A stretch of 64,000 bases of DNA from Chitinophaga nivalis (GTDB lineage Bacteria; Bacteroidota; Bacteroidia; Chitinophagales; Chitinophagaceae), in assembly GCF_025989125.1 (NCBI RefSeq), contig NZ_JAPDNR010000001.1, positions 2,772,301-2,836,300 on the forward strand, given 5' to 3'. The position numbers and the translations under genes are program-made. A model generated the notes under the pieces. The model was given only the letters and a program-made list of their open reading frames with translations, searched no databases and was not told the origin of the DNA. Positions 18,001-27,127 of this stretch are shown one piece after another (positions within the stretch are counted from its first letter, which is position 1; each line of letters begins with the position of its first letter).

Positions 18001-18345
18001 CAATTTTGCATTCAGTCTGAGTGCCTGACCCAGTGCGAGGGTGACATTCTCCTGGGTAAATTCGTTGAATCCGATATAGGAAATACTTACTTTGTATGGT
18101 CCGCCTACGTTCATGTTGGGCAAACGATAAAAGCCTTCCGGATCAGTGGTTGTACCGTATTTGGTACCTGATGGAAGATGAATCGCAACAACTGTTGCGC
18201 CGGGCAGACCTACGTTGTCTGTACCGGTTACCTTACCGTTCAGACCCGATGTGGTAACCTGAGCATAGGTAAGGAAAGTTGACAATAACAATGAGAAGGT
18301 AAAGAGTAATTTTCTAAATCCCATGATTTGAGAAGTTTGTTTCAT
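15016..18345 (-). CDS. Oar-like TonB-dependent outer-membrane receptor
   Basis: 1109 residues (1102 if translation starts at the second Met, ATG at 18324, which gives the better signal peptide GFRKLLFTFSLLLSTFLTYAQ). An N-terminal carboxypeptidase-regulatory-like beta-sandwich (GLNGKVTGTDNVGLPGATVVAI) is followed by a plug with SRSQIESLPTVGRNYTDFARLTPQ and FAGGSINAVTRSGTNNVEG, then a large barrel. It resembles the myxobacterial Oar protein and Bacteroidota relatives, which mediate uptake or export of proteinaceous cargo. The final strand ends VGIRYIFK. Codon choice is very regular, which suggests high expression. It is monocistronic between its own terminator and the divergent ribBA. Confidence 0.88.
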   Translation of the reverse strand: MKQTSQIMGFRKLLFTFSLLLSTFLTYAQVTTSGLNGKVTGTDNVGLPGATVVAIHLPSGTKYGTTTDPEGFYRLPNMNVGGPYKVSISYIGFNEFTQENVTLALGQALRLNAKLSDKSREIKQVEVVGQRNSAFNANRKGAQTVVSRSQIESLPTVGRNYTDFARLTPQARLTKDGSGNNGISIAGTNSRYNAIFVDGAVQNDVFGLSDNGANGGQIGISPFSVDIIDQININVSPFDVKQGGFAGGSINAVTRSGTNNVEGSAYYFFRNQDLAGKTPTNLKDVTRTKLANFTSQTYGLRVGGPIIKNKLFYFFNAEFQNDETPQNFKFDTYSRNTDGTPKATAASEALLGQLSDKLMKMGYDPGGYLDNVRKVNGTKLFLRLDWNINSVHKFTIRHQYTRGVSTSPANSSATTIQFANRGVYFPSTTNATTAELKSLFGNKASNSLLVGVNIVRDDRSVMGNPFPNVFFTKESVGFGSEAFSAANLLAQNVYTLTDNFELYKGKHTITIGTNNEFYNLNNVFIRNNFGAYTYANIQDFLDGKSPTRLQRTFSAVDNGVGDKTDAAAKLKAMQLSVYAQDDYQITDNFKLSYGIRADLPIFLDKPRENTGFNENVLPKLEAAGWDVKGARTGGKPDSKILLSPRIAFNWDVTGDQRTQIRGGAGIFTSRIPFVWVGGIYNNNGVTLGELDYRYDASKPTSPTNQPISFIPEYDRQPSITAVPSGQIDLFAKNFKFPQVFRTSLAIDRKLPWGLLGTLEGIYTKTLNNVNYYNLAYVKSGETLTGSGDDHRPLYKKLGTDVLGAYPNVYYAENTNKGFSYNLTAQLQKSFNYGLSASLAYTFSRAKGLNDGQSSQNSSQWRMPNVRGKNDLDLAYSIYDAGSRIVANVSYKKEYAGFMGTTVSLFYTGQAGDRFSYGYRDNAGNQNINKDLPGSGDAGLSIMYIPRSAAEINLVDYKAKDGSTVTKEDQWNRLNSFIENDKYLSSRRGEYVERNGVRTPFTHIFDLHVAQDFYIKQRNGSKHILQLTFDVFNLGNLLNKEWGRMYTARQGMSYNNYGLIDFVGFEANGTTPKFNYTGPAEKNKTVAQIDDIGLQTARWQSQVGIRYIFK

Positions 18346-18746
18346 GGCGCAAAGTTGCTTAATTTTCCTGTCATAAATTTAACTCCACATTAACAAATTG
18401 TTAAGCCCCCTGTGAATAACTCGCACAACGCAATAAAAATTGGATGGAATTCACTGTAATGGCTGATAACAGGAGTAATTTTCAAGAAAAAGAAGAAAAT
18501 TTAGCATTCGTCAAATTGCTCATTTTGCTAATTAATGAAACCGGCGCAGGCAGTGAACTTAACAGGGGTTTAATTGTATAATTGATATTTTATTTTAAAT
18601 ATATGTTAAGTGTTAACGTTTATATAATAATTAACACAATGTCCACATTTCTTTAACAAAATCCGCACGTGTATCGGAACCTGCATTTTAACAGGTATAA
18701 GTCGTAACTTTGCGCAATTCAATATTTGACCAGGAGGGAATATAAT
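18346..18746. other. AT-rich intergenic region with two divergent promoters
   Basis: No ORF seems real here. On the minus strand CAACTTTG (18357-18350), a near match to TAnnTTTG, lies 4 nt before the first ATG of the Oar-like gene; this supports use of the second ATG at 18324. On the plus strand TAACTTTG (18705-18712) serves ribBA. The middle is AT-rich with TTAACA repeats and could hold upstream activator sites. Confidence 0.45.
18705..18712 (+). promoter_or_regulatory. -7 element of the ribBA promoter
   Basis: TAACTTTG matches TAnnTTTG. Only a T-rich run lies at the -33 position. Transcription would start near 18718, leaving a leader of about 30 nt, too short for an FMN riboswitch. Confidence 0.5.
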
Positions 18747-19949
18747 ATGTTAGATAAAATAGAAGCAGCAATAGAAGATATAAAGAACGGTAAACTGGTA
18801 ATCGTAGTAGATGATGAAGACCGCGAGAATGAAGGAGACTTTATCACCGCCGCACGTAACGTCACACCCGAGATCATCAACTTTATGAGTACGCATGGCC
18901 GTGGCCTGATCTGCGCGCCATTGGCGGAGGAGCGCTGCGAAGAGCTGGGGCTGGAGCTGATGGTTCGTGATAACACGGCACTACACCAAACACCATTCAC
19001 TGTATCTATTGATCTGCTGGGACACGGTTGTACTACCGGTATATCTGCCCACGACAGAGCCAAAACAGTACAAGCCCTGATTGATCCTGCCACCCGGCCG
19101 GAAGATCTTGGAAAACCAGGGCATATCTTTCCATTAAAAGCCAAATCGGCCGGCGTATTACGCCGGGCAGGCCATACAGAAGCTACCATTGACCTGGCCA
19201 GACTGGCCGGTTTCGAGCCAGCCGGTGTACTGGTGGAAATCATGAATGAAGATGGCTCCATGGCACGCCTCCCGCAGTTACGGGAAATTGCCACTAAGTT
19301 CGATCTGAAACTCATTTCCATCCAGGACCTGATCACCTACATGCTCAGTACTGAAACATTGATTGAAGAAGGAGTACGCGTGCAAATGCCTACTAAATAC
19401 GGCAACTTTGAACTCATCGCCTTCAAACAAATCAACTCCGGCGAAATCCATATGGCCCTGAAAAAAGGCGACTGGACACCGGATGAACCAGTACTGGTAC
19501 GGGTACACTCCTCCTGTGTAACCGGCGATATCCTCCATTCACTCCGTTGCGATTGCGGTGAACAACTGCACGCTTCCATGCAAATGGTGGAGAAAGAAGG
19601 GAAAGGCCTTATATTATATATGAACCAGGAAGGCCGCGGCATCGGCTTGATGAATAAATTAAAAGCCTACAAACTCCAGGAAGAAGGCCTCGATACCGTG
19701 GAAGCGAATCTGGAACTGGGCTTTAAAATGGATGAACGTGATTACGGCGTAGGCGCCCAGATCCTTCGTCATCTCAACATCTGCAAGTTGCGCCTGATTA
19801 CCAATAATCCCCGCAAAAGAGCCGGTCTGAGTGGCTATGGCCTGGAAGTAATAGAAAACGTGCCCATCGAAATTCATCCCAACCCGCACAATGAAAATTA
19901 CCTGCGGACCAAACGGGATAAATTAGGACACGAAATCCTGAAAGGATAA
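18747..19949 (+). CDS. ribBA: Bifunctional 3,4-dihydroxy-2-butanone-4-phosphate synthase / GTP cyclohydrolase II
   Basis: 400 residues from the ATG at 18747, which has a rare clear Shine-Dalgarno (AGGAGG at 18732-18737); the TTG at 18726 lies upstream of that site and is rejected. N-terminal RibB domain: DDEDRENEGDF, STHGRGLICAPL and the GHTEATIDLARLAG segment. C-terminal RibA domain from about 207: VHSSCVTGDILHSLRCDCGEQL with the three zinc Cys, NQEGRGIGLMNKL and LRLITNNPRKRAGL. The enzyme supplies both precursors of riboflavin, the ribulose-derived four-carbon unit and the GTP-derived pyrimidine. It is monocistronic and ends at a strong terminator. Confidence 0.96.
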   Translation: MLDKIEAAIEDIKNGKLVIVVDDEDRENEGDFITAARNVTPEIINFMSTHGRGLICAPLAEERCEELGLELMVRDNTALHQTPFTVSIDLLGHGCTTGISAHDRAKTVQALIDPATRPEDLGKPGHIFPLKAKSAGVLRRAGHTEATIDLARLAGFEPAGVLVEIMNEDGSMARLPQLREIATKFDLKLISIQDLITYMLSTETLIEEGVRVQMPTKYGNFELIAFKQINSGEIHMALKKGDWTPDEPVLVRVHSSCVTGDILHSLRCDCGEQLHASMQMVEKEGKGLILYMNQEGRGIGLMNKLKAYKLQEEGLDTVEANLELGFKMDERDYGVGAQILRHLNICKLRLITNNPRKRAGLSGYGLEVIENVPIEIHPNPHNENYLRTKRDKLGHEILKG

Positions 19950-19980
19950 TCAGGTACATCGTATCTCCCGATATTTTTTA

Positions 19981-20024
19981 ACGGCTATCACACCACTGAT
20001 CAGTGGCGTGATAGCCGTTTGTTA
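19981..20024 (+). terminator. Terminator of ribBA
   Basis: A long stem: ACGGCTATCAC (19981-19991) pairs with GTGATAGCCGT (20008-20018), with an inner CCACTG/CAGTGG stem, then TTTGTTATT. Confidence 0.8.
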
Positions 20025-20144
20025 TTAACCCTTTCCTGCAGCTCCTGATTTTGTGTTATCAATAATATTACTTAAATTCATGATAATAAGCAATCGATTG
20101 CATATGCCCGTTATCTGAATCGAAAACCTCAAAAAATTTACCTG

Positions 20145-21314
20145 ATGAAATCTCCCGTCAGCCTGCCTTCGCCTGTAAGGCAATGGCAACTTTATGCTAA
20201 AACAGCAGCCGGTGTATGCTGTTGTCTGTTATCCGTTTTTTCCGGTAAGGCGCAGGTGACCCTCACCGCCGATGGTCCGGGCAGCACCTACGAACGGATA
20301 GAGAGTGTGCTGGGAAAAGGCACTGCCAGCGAAGTACCGGATTGTGGCCACCAGGCCTTCGGCCGGCACATCACCGAAGTATTTGACACAGACCTGAACA
20401 AAAATGTCTTTGTCTTTCATATCCACACGACGCCGGATGATGACCGTTGCGGTTCCAACACAGACCGGCAGCGGAATGAAATCAAAACATTCAATCCATC
20501 GCCGGATAATGTAAAGGCAACCTACGGTGAAACGGTTACCTATCGCTGGAAATTTAAAATAGATGCAGGATTTATTCCGACTTCCGGCTTCTGTCACCTG
20601 CACCAGATCAAAGCCGGAGATGGCGACGATGGTTCTCCGCTGATGACGCTCACCCCCCGCGCCGGCAACCCGCAGAAAATGCAGGTCATCTATACACCCG
20701 GTACCGGCAAACCCGGTGGCGGCGAAAAGGCACAGGCTCCGCTGTCGGCTTTTAAAGGCACCTGGGTGGAAGTAACAGAGAAAATCAAGTACACCACTAC
20801 GGGCACCTACCAGATTACCGTTAAAAAGGTAAGCGATGGTACCACGCTGCTGACCTACACCAATAATAACATAGATATGTGGCGGGATGGTACTACCTTC
20901 TGCCGCCCCAAATGGGGAATCTATCGCAAACTGGTGAGCGGCATGCGGGATGAGCAGGTACGTTTCGCTGATTTCTGTATTGCAGAAGGGAATGCTACCT
21001 GTGGCAGCAGTCCGGCTCCGGCCGCAGCTACCACCGCGGATGCTACAGCCTCCGCGCCGGCTGTACAGATCGAAGTAACCCCGGCATCGCCGCAAATCAC
21101 GGCTATCAGCCTGGTACTGGCTACGCAGGGCGCTACCCGGCTTACCGTACAGGATAAAAACGGACAGGAAGTAGCCCGGCTGCTGGATGCCAATCTGGAA
21201 GCGGGTACCCACCAGATTTCGCTGGATACCGGTAACCTGCCTGCGGGGAACTATGCCATAAAAGTGACACATAACGACAACAGCTATACGAAAGTATTGC
21301 CGGTGAAGCCGTAA
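20145..21314 (+). CDS. Secreted polysaccharide-lyase-like protein with probable T9SS C-terminal signal
   Basis: 389 residues. A long N-terminal signal ends at SGKAQ (about 36). The main domain (about 40-285) has many beta strands and conserved polar stretches such as CGHQAFGRHITEVFD, YRWKFKIDAGF, FCHLHQIKAGDGDDGSPL and RPKWGIYRKL; this pattern resembles beta-jelly-roll polysaccharide lyases (PL7/PL20-like), by recollection only. An Ala/Thr linker (about 290-310) leads to a C-terminal domain with LEAGTHQISLDTGNLPAGNYAIKV and SYTKVLPVKP, the usual form of a type A sorting domain that sends proteins through the T9SS. It is likely an extracellular glycan-degrading enzyme; the substrate is not predictable. 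It stands alone, with no PUL genes adjacent. Confidence 0.6.
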   Translation: MKSPVSLPSPVRQWQLYAKTAAGVCCCLLSVFSGKAQVTLTADGPGSTYERIESVLGKGTASEVPDCGHQAFGRHITEVFDTDLNKNVFVFHIHTTPDDDRCGSNTDRQRNEIKTFNPSPDNVKATYGETVTYRWKFKIDAGFIPTSGFCHLHQIKAGDGDDGSPLMTLTPRAGNPQKMQVIYTPGTGKPGGGEKAQAPLSAFKGTWVEVTEKIKYTTTGTYQITVKKVSDGTTLLTYTNNNIDMWRDGTTFCRPKWGIYRKLVSGMRDEQVRFADFCIAEGNATCGSSPAPAAATTADATASAPAVQIEVTPASPQITAISLVLATQGATRLTVQDKNGQEVARLLDANLEAGTHQISLDTGNLPAGNYAIKVTHNDNSYTKVLPVKP

Positions 21315-21320
21315 ACACAA

Positions 21321-21358
21321 CAGCCGGTAAGTGCGTGCTTTTTCGCGCTTGCCGGCTG
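21321..21358. terminator. Hairpin between the convergent lyase-like and TamB-like genes
   Basis: A 15-bp stem beginning CAGCCGG with two G-T pairs, placed between two convergent stop codons. The following tract is TATATATT rather than a T run, so efficiency is uncertain. Confidence 0.5.
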
Positions 21359-21383
21359 TATATATTATTATATAAGGAGCTGC

Positions 21384-24300
21384 TTAACGGGTACCTGTGG
21401 TATCTTTTTTCACAGGCACAGTGTCTTTCTCTTCCTTAGGCAGGGCTTTCCGCAGGGAATCCTGGAGTGGCGTCCGTTTACGGTTGTTGAAGAGTTCACT
21501 GAAACGATTGTATTCCCGGATATAGGAAATACCCACACCGGATTTGGTCCGGTTATTCAGGTTGTAGATATCATAATCTGATTTGCTGAATGCATTGATA
21601 CGGAAACGACCATCAGGCGTCAGCAGGTATTCGATACGGAAGTCACCCGCAAACCGGTTGGAGCTGGCAGAAGTAGCCGTTTTCCCCCAGTCATAGTCGC
21701 CCCCTGCATACAGCCGGAAACGGTTGTTGAACAACGTGCTGGTAATACCGGCACTTACCTGGTTACGGTCTACGGAAGCATTATCCTGACTACCTACGTT
21801 ATAGGCACGATAGTTTACATTCACCCCAATACCGCTGCCTTTCAGCAGGGCGCTGGTGATATTGTTGAGGATCGCAGAAGCCTGGGCAGACAATGCCTGG
21901 CCCACACTGTTCTTACCCGTAATACCCACGTTGCCGACGTTGGTAGTGGCATCGTCCGGGAGGAACTGGTTGAAGAGCAGTAGGCCGTACATCTGCAGCA
22001 AAGCCTTGTTCTGATCGTTGTTGATTTCCTTCAGTTTAGCAGCCACCCCACTCTCATAGGAAAGACTACCTACATCCGGTAATAATATATTATAGGCGAT
22101 ATCCGGTTTCAGCAGGGCGCCGCGTAAATTGATGACTACATCCACTTTTTCTGTACGGGTAGCCAGCTTGTCGGTCGCAGAAGAAGCTACGGCTGCGGCC
22201 TGTCCTACCAGGTTGTACAAACTCACTTTAGGCAGCGAGTATTTGGCATTGATATTTACTTTGGCTTCCGACGGATCGCCATTCCAGGTGATACTACTGT
22301 TCTTTTCTATATCAAATTTCCAGCTGGTGAGCCGTTGGAAAGTGAAGTTGTAGGAACCATTATTGATTTCGTAGTTACCAAACATACTGAAATCGCCTTC
22401 GGTGTTTACCACGATCTGCAGGTTACCGGTACCGTTGGCCGAAATGATGTCGCCGGTAGTGGCATCCAGGATAACATCAATCTGTGCATCCGGATTGGCG
22501 GCGATATCCAGCTTTACGGTCAGTTTGGTATTGTCTTTCTTTTTCTTCGATTCCTTTATTTCGGTACCGTAGGTTTTGAACGTGATGTAATCATATTTAC
22601 CGATATCCTTGCTGTCCGACATCGGCAGATAAAAATGGGTGCCTTTGATCGGCCGGGCCAGGATGTGCATCTGCAGATCATTGAGCGGTCCGGAAAAATA
22701 TACCTTACCATCTGCGATGACATCTCCATAAAACAACTCATTATCGGTAGCAGCAGTATTCAGGAAGAGGAATTTTCTACCGGTAACATCAAAGTCAAAG
22801 TTCAGCTTATCGAAATGATCATGACTGATATAACCATTGGCGGTGCCTTTGGTATTGTATTTATCGATCAGGCTGAAATTGCCGAATTCGATCAGGTTAT
22901 CATCAATGTTGACGTTCAGTTTGGGAATACGATACCGGGTACCCAGGTAATCGACCGTCACGCCCACGGTATCCAGTTGTAAGGCCCCTTTTACGGAAGG
23001 CAGGCTGGTGGTACCGCTGACATTTACTTTCCCGCTGACAGCGCCGGTAAGGTTGGAGACATACCCGGTGAGGTATTTATTCAGCAGGCTTACCGACATG
23101 CCATTGAGCGATACATTGGCGGCCAGTTCGTTGTTGGTGGCAGATAAACCTACCCGGCCCTCGGCCAGGAAGCTCTTGCCTTCATTATCGGATTTCACGG
23201 CAAAAGTAGCCGTGGAGGTGCGATGATGATAGGTCCCGTCTATATTCAATACCCCGATGGAATCGTTGTCGATACGCAGTTCCCGGGTTCTGAGTGCCGT
23301 ATTGATATCCAGGTTCTGGGTGGGATCTGCGATGTTGATGGTACCATCAGTAATTCCTTCAATGCGGGTAGCGATCAGCTGTGCAGGGATGACATCCGCC
23401 AGGTTAATATTTTTAAGCGTCACAATGAATTTGGATTCGTCCGGATTAAATTCATTGGTTTCTACGGTAATACTCTGATCGTTCCGGGTAACCCGCAGGT
23501 TCTTCACCGTGAGGAAATGTTTGCTCCAGTAAATTTCATTGCCTGGTGTAACATTCCACTGGCGCTCATTTACAGTGAAAGCACTGTTCAGGAAGTTGAC
23601 TTTTATGCCTTCCGGTACGGTAATGATACGGGCATAAAAACCATCCAGGGAGGAGGTATCCTGCGCCTGGATATCCACTTTTACAAAAGAGGTATCATGA
23701 CCGGAACTGGCCAGGATCAGCGGATTTTCCAGGATTACATTTTTACCGGACAACACTTTGCCGATGCTGGTGCTGATATTGACTTTATTGAAATTACCGG
23801 TGCCTTTCAGCTGCAGGTCCTGTACATGGTAATGCAGGTAAGCCGCTTCCGGTATATTTACATTCAGGGCCAGATCACCGCCGTTATTGGTGTTCAATGC
23901 GCCTTCCACGCGGGAGCCGTTGAACCCGGACAACAGTTTGGTATAGCCTTTCAGCAGTTTATCTACTTCGCCGAATTGAAAGGCGAAGCTGAAATTCTGG
24001 CGGATGTTGGTGTTTTCCGGTGCGCTGAAAAAGCTGGGATAATATTTATACAGCAACAAATGAAACGCATCGGGCAGTTGCAGGAAACTGTAGTCTCCTT
24101 TTACATAGCCACTCATTTCACTGCCGGCCATTTCCAATACTTTGATGTTGTCCTGCAGATGAGTGGATACATTCAGGGAATCGAATTCCAGCCGCCGGCC
24201 ATCTTTATGTACGGATACGTCGAACATGCGGGCGCTCCCGTCGAAGTTATCGATGTTACTACCGGCAAAGTTCAGGTTTAGCTTGGCCTGCAGGGTAATG

Positions 24301-26243
24301 GAGTCGCCGGTGATGCGTAATGCTTTCAGGTCTGCTTTCCGGATTTCGGAATTGAAACGGAATACCGGCAGGGCTTCATTGAAGTCGATGGTACCGGCAA
24401 AGTCCATATCCAGATTCGGATCGTTGGCCGTGAGGGAGCCGTTGAAGAACTTACGGCTCATCTCTCCTTTGGTTTTTATATTGCGATAGGAGTAGCCATA
24501 GAGGTTGATGTTTTTAACATCCGCATCTACGCTGGCTTTGAGTGTCTGGAAGTTGAAGCCGGCCCCGTCTACTTTGGCGTCGAGCGTAACGGTAGATACG
24601 TTGGTATTGGCCAGGAGCGCACCAATGTCGAAGTTGTTGGTGGTGAGGCTACCGGAGTATACCGGTACATCCCGGCTGGTTTTGAAGTTCAGATCGGAGC
24701 TGACATTGCCCAGGTTGGTCCGGAACTGGCCATAGGCCACAAAGTCATTGATGAAACCCGTATAACTACCCTGAAAGCGGATGGCCGTGAGCCGGTCCAT
24801 GCGGATGGCTTTTACATCTTTTACGATCGGCATAATCTGCATTACATCATTACCGGTGGTCACCAGTTCGTCGGTATGGAAGTCGATGAAGGTTTCGTAG
24901 ATATCCGGCAGGCCACGCATTTCGAGACTGCCTTTCAGGCGGGTGGTGTTGCCGGCCTGGAGGTCAATATCTGCTGCTTTCAGGTTGCTGACAGGTCCGC
25001 GGGCCCTGCCTGTCAGGGTAATTTCTTTTTTCCAGGTAGACAGTGGCGGTGCAAAAAAGGCGATATCGTCGGAAGACAATTTACAGTTTTTGAAGCGGGC
25101 CTGCATGAATACATTGTTGATGTAATCACTCATGTCGCTGATATCACTGTATTGCATGGTATAGTAATCGCCGATGTGACTGCGGTTGGTTTCCAGGTCC
25201 AGCATCGAAAACTCCATTTCTACCGGCGACATTTTAAAGCGGCTGGTGAGTTTTTTTACTTCAAAGCCCGAACGCTCTTTGGTACTGAGTGTCAGGTCGC
25301 CGATGATACTGTCTTTTACCAGGCTGGTATTGGTCAGCGACAGGTTGATCTGTTGAAAGCGGATATGATGCGGTGCAAAATAACCGGGTTCTATTTTCGT
25401 AGTATCGTCGGGGTTATCTACGCCAAATAAGCCGTTTTTGATGCTGATTTCTTTTACCAGCAGTTTCCAGTTGGCGTTGTTCCAGCGCAGTTCCGGCACT
25501 TTGGCGGTATCTGCTGCAGGTGCGCTGGCGGCAGGCGGGCGTCTTTTGCGGAGTGGTGAGGCGGCATAACTGCTGATCACAAAATAAGGCTGGTCCAGCA
25601 ACAGTTCCTGGATGTCTATATTATGTTTCTGGAGGTCCAGGTTTTTGGCGTCCAGGAGAATCCGTTTGGCAGAGGCCCGCATGTCTTCACCTACCCAGGC
25701 ATCAATCTGGTTAAACGCTATGTTCCGGAGATCGATTTTTTTCAGATCCAGGGAGATGCCTTTGGAGGATTTGTTGGGAGATGCCGGTTCGGAAGAGCCG
25801 AAGGCTTCTTCCAGAAAATGGTAGTTCCAGACAGAATCATTCCGGGGGCGAAGGAGATTGATCCGCGCATTTTCCAGGCCGATATATTTTATTTCCGGTT
25901 TGTCCTGGAAGAAGAACCAGTCTGTAATACGGAGCTGCAGTTTTCCTGCATACAGGAGGGTATCCTGATGTTTATCTTCTATCAGGGTTCCTTCCAGCAG
26001 CATGCTGTTGAATAACCGGAAGGTCACATGATCAATGGCGACTTTTGTTTTTAACCGGTCCGACAGGCGGGTGGTTACTTCATGTACCAGTAAATTCTGC
26101 ACAGCAGGAATGTTGACCAGTATCCCTATCAGAATGAGGAGGCCGAACAAACACAGGAACACGATCGATAATATTTTCCGTACTTTTTTCAGGCAGCAAA
26201 GTTTATCCGGCAAAAATAAATAATAGTTGGCAGTCAATGTCAA
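21384..26243 (-). CDS. TamB-like translocation and assembly module protein
   Basis: 1619 residues. One N-terminal membrane anchor (ILSIVFLCLFGLLILIGILVNI, about 25-46) precedes an AsmA-like start (VTTRLSDRLKTKVAIDHVTF). A very long series of beta-strand repeats follows, then the C-terminal TamB/DUF490 domain with VILDATTGDIISANGTGNLQIVVNTEGDFSMFG and NFTFQRLTSWKFDIEKNSSITWNG. TamB-like proteins form a periplasm-spanning groove linked to outer-membrane protein assembly and phospholipid transport. The gene is solitary here; no Omp85-type partner is adjacent. The last 60 residues are Lys- and Asp-rich. The true start could be slightly downstream, since the first 17 residues look atypical. Confidence 0.88.
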   Translation of the reverse strand: MTLTANYYLFLPDKLCCLKKVRKILSIVFLCLFGLLILIGILVNIPAVQNLLVHEVTTRLSDRLKTKVAIDHVTFRLFNSMLLEGTLIEDKHQDTLLYAGKLQLRITDWFFFQDKPEIKYIGLENARINLLRPRNDSVWNYHFLEEAFGSSEPASPNKSSKGISLDLKKIDLRNIAFNQIDAWVGEDMRASAKRILLDAKNLDLQKHNIDIQELLLDQPYFVISSYAASPLRKRRPPAASAPAADTAKVPELRWNNANWKLLVKEISIKNGLFGVDNPDDTTKIEPGYFAPHHIRFQQINLSLTNTSLVKDSIIGDLTLSTKERSGFEVKKLTSRFKMSPVEMEFSMLDLETNRSHIGDYYTMQYSDISDMSDYINNVFMQARFKNCKLSSDDIAFFAPPLSTWKKEITLTGRARGPVSNLKAADIDLQAGNTTRLKGSLEMRGLPDIYETFIDFHTDELVTTGNDVMQIMPIVKDVKAIRMDRLTAIRFQGSYTGFINDFVAYGQFRTNLGNVSSDLNFKTSRDVPVYSGSLTTNNFDIGALLANTNVSTVTLDAKVDGAGFNFQTLKASVDADVKNINLYGYSYRNIKTKGEMSRKFFNGSLTANDPNLDMDFAGTIDFNEALPVFRFNSEIRKADLKALRITGDSITLQAKLNLNFAGSNIDNFDGSARMFDVSVHKDGRRLEFDSLNVSTHLQDNIKVLEMAGSEMSGYVKGDYSFLQLPDAFHLLLYKYYPSFFSAPENTNIRQNFSFAFQFGEVDKLLKGYTKLLSGFNGSRVEGALNTNNGGDLALNVNIPEAAYLHYHVQDLQLKGTGNFNKVNISTSIGKVLSGKNVILENPLILASSGHDTSFVKVDIQAQDTSSLDGFYARIITVPEGIKVNFLNSAFTVNERQWNVTPGNEIYWSKHFLTVKNLRVTRNDQSITVETNEFNPDESKFIVTLKNINLADVIPAQLIATRIEGITDGTINIADPTQNLDINTALRTRELRIDNDSIGVLNIDGTYHHRTSTATFAVKSDNEGKSFLAEGRVGLSATNNELAANVSLNGMSVSLLNKYLTGYVSNLTGAVSGKVNVSGTTSLPSVKGALQLDTVGVTVDYLGTRYRIPKLNVNIDDNLIEFGNFSLIDKYNTKGTANGYISHDHFDKLNFDFDVTGRKFLFLNTAATDNELFYGDVIADGKVYFSGPLNDLQMHILARPIKGTHFYLPMSDSKDIGKYDYITFKTYGTEIKESKKKKDNTKLTVKLDIAANPDAQIDVILDATTGDIISANGTGNLQIVVNTEGDFSMFGNYEINNGSYNFTFQRLTSWKFDIEKNSSITWNGDPSEAKVNINAKYSLPKVSLYNLVGQAAAVASSATDKLATRTEKVDVVINLRGALLKPDIAYNILLPDVGSLSYESGVAAKLKEINNDQNKALLQMYGLLLFNQFLPDDATTNVGNVGITGKNSVGQALSAQASAILNNITSALLKGSGIGVNVNYRAYNVGSQDNASVDRNQVSAGITSTLFNNRFRLYAGGDYDWGKTATSASSNRFAGDFRIEYLLTPDGRFRINAFSKSDYDIYNLNNRTKSGVGISYIREYNRFSELFNNRKRTPLQDSLRKALPKEEKDTVPVKKDTTGTR

Positions 26244-26639
26244 TTAGCGGACGGTAAATACTAAATAAGATCGCATGTGCGGTATAAAGCCGGGAAGAAC
26301 GGTGTGCCTGATTTCGTGTAGGGGGTAGGGTGAGTAAGAAAAATAACAGGAAGAACAACGGGTAAACAATCGGCAGGGGATGTTTTATGTCCAATAATTA
26401 GAAAAGAAATATCATATAATTGTCCTGATATGACTATTTTAATGGTGTTATATTGCTATTTAATAATAGTATTTTGATCTGTTTATTTTTAAAAATGAGG
26501 TATTTATCTCCCTAAAATATTAATAATAAATCTTTTGTATCATGATAAGGTTGTGGTCGATAATCAAAATAAAATTGTCATGATATGGTCAGAAGTTGGG
26601 TCAATGCTTTTAAGAAAACATTAACATTTATAAATTTCG
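26244..26639. other. AT-rich divergent intergenic region
   Basis: No convincing ORF. Its right end (26608-26638) carries a weak Bacteroidota promoter on the plus strand: TTTT, 19 nt, TAAATTTC. That would start a transcript near 26645 with a leader of about 480 nt ahead of the SusC gene. Confidence 0.4.
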
Positions 26640-27127
26640 TCCCGGACACTTTAAAAAGTGAATATCGGGAGTAGTGAACAACCAGTGAGCATCGAATAAA
26701 AAAGCAGGTAAGCAATCAGTGAGCAAGCAACCTACCTGTTAATAACAACCAAAGTAATTCAACCATCAGAGAACATCGGCGTATTGGAAAAATCAGTGAG
26801 CAATTTCGGGGAGATGTGCAGATGACAACCAAAGTAACAAAAAAAATCAGTGAGCAGTATTGACAAGCGGCGCATCAGGCAACCGAAGAACGTATGTAGC
26901 AAACCATTCAACAGTAACAACACGGTGTGAACAATGCAAACCAATGAACAGACGGGCAGGGTATGCACACATCTGTCAAATCAGGTAACCAAATCAGTGA
27001 ATAGCAATAACTCGCATGAACAATGGAACACCTTGTGTAAACAAAAATAGGCAGTGAAATCAGTGAACAACAATTAGCATTCATCAACCAGTCTGATTAT
27101 TCCAGCGTAATCTCTAAACAAGTATCT
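26640..27127 (+). repeat. Long noncoding leader with degenerate AATCAGTGAGCAA repeats before the SusC operon
   Basis: Clear copies of (A)ATCAGTGA(G/A)CAA occur at 26714-26726, 26791-26803, 26845-26856 and 27058-27070; weaker ones at 26673-26681, 26683-26691, 26765-26776 and 26991-27000. All are on the plus strand with irregular spacing. ACAACCAAAGTAA occurs twice (26745-26757 and 26825-26837), 80 nt apart, the same gap as between neighbouring repeat copies. The 5' end folds into a hairpin (26640-26670: TCCCG ... CACTTT/AAAGTG ... CGGGA). CAGGTA at 26705-26710 and TACCTG at 26733-26738 enclose one repeat copy. No open frame spans it. It may be a regulatory RNA leader or sRNA source. Confidence 0.55.

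Noticed and set aside
18713..18746. FMN riboswitch before ribBA
   Set aside because: The predicted leader is about 30 nt, too short to hold the aptamer, and no RFN-type conserved loops are seen.
26640..27127. CRISPR array
   Set aside because: The repeats are short, degenerate and irregularly spaced, and no cas gene is near.
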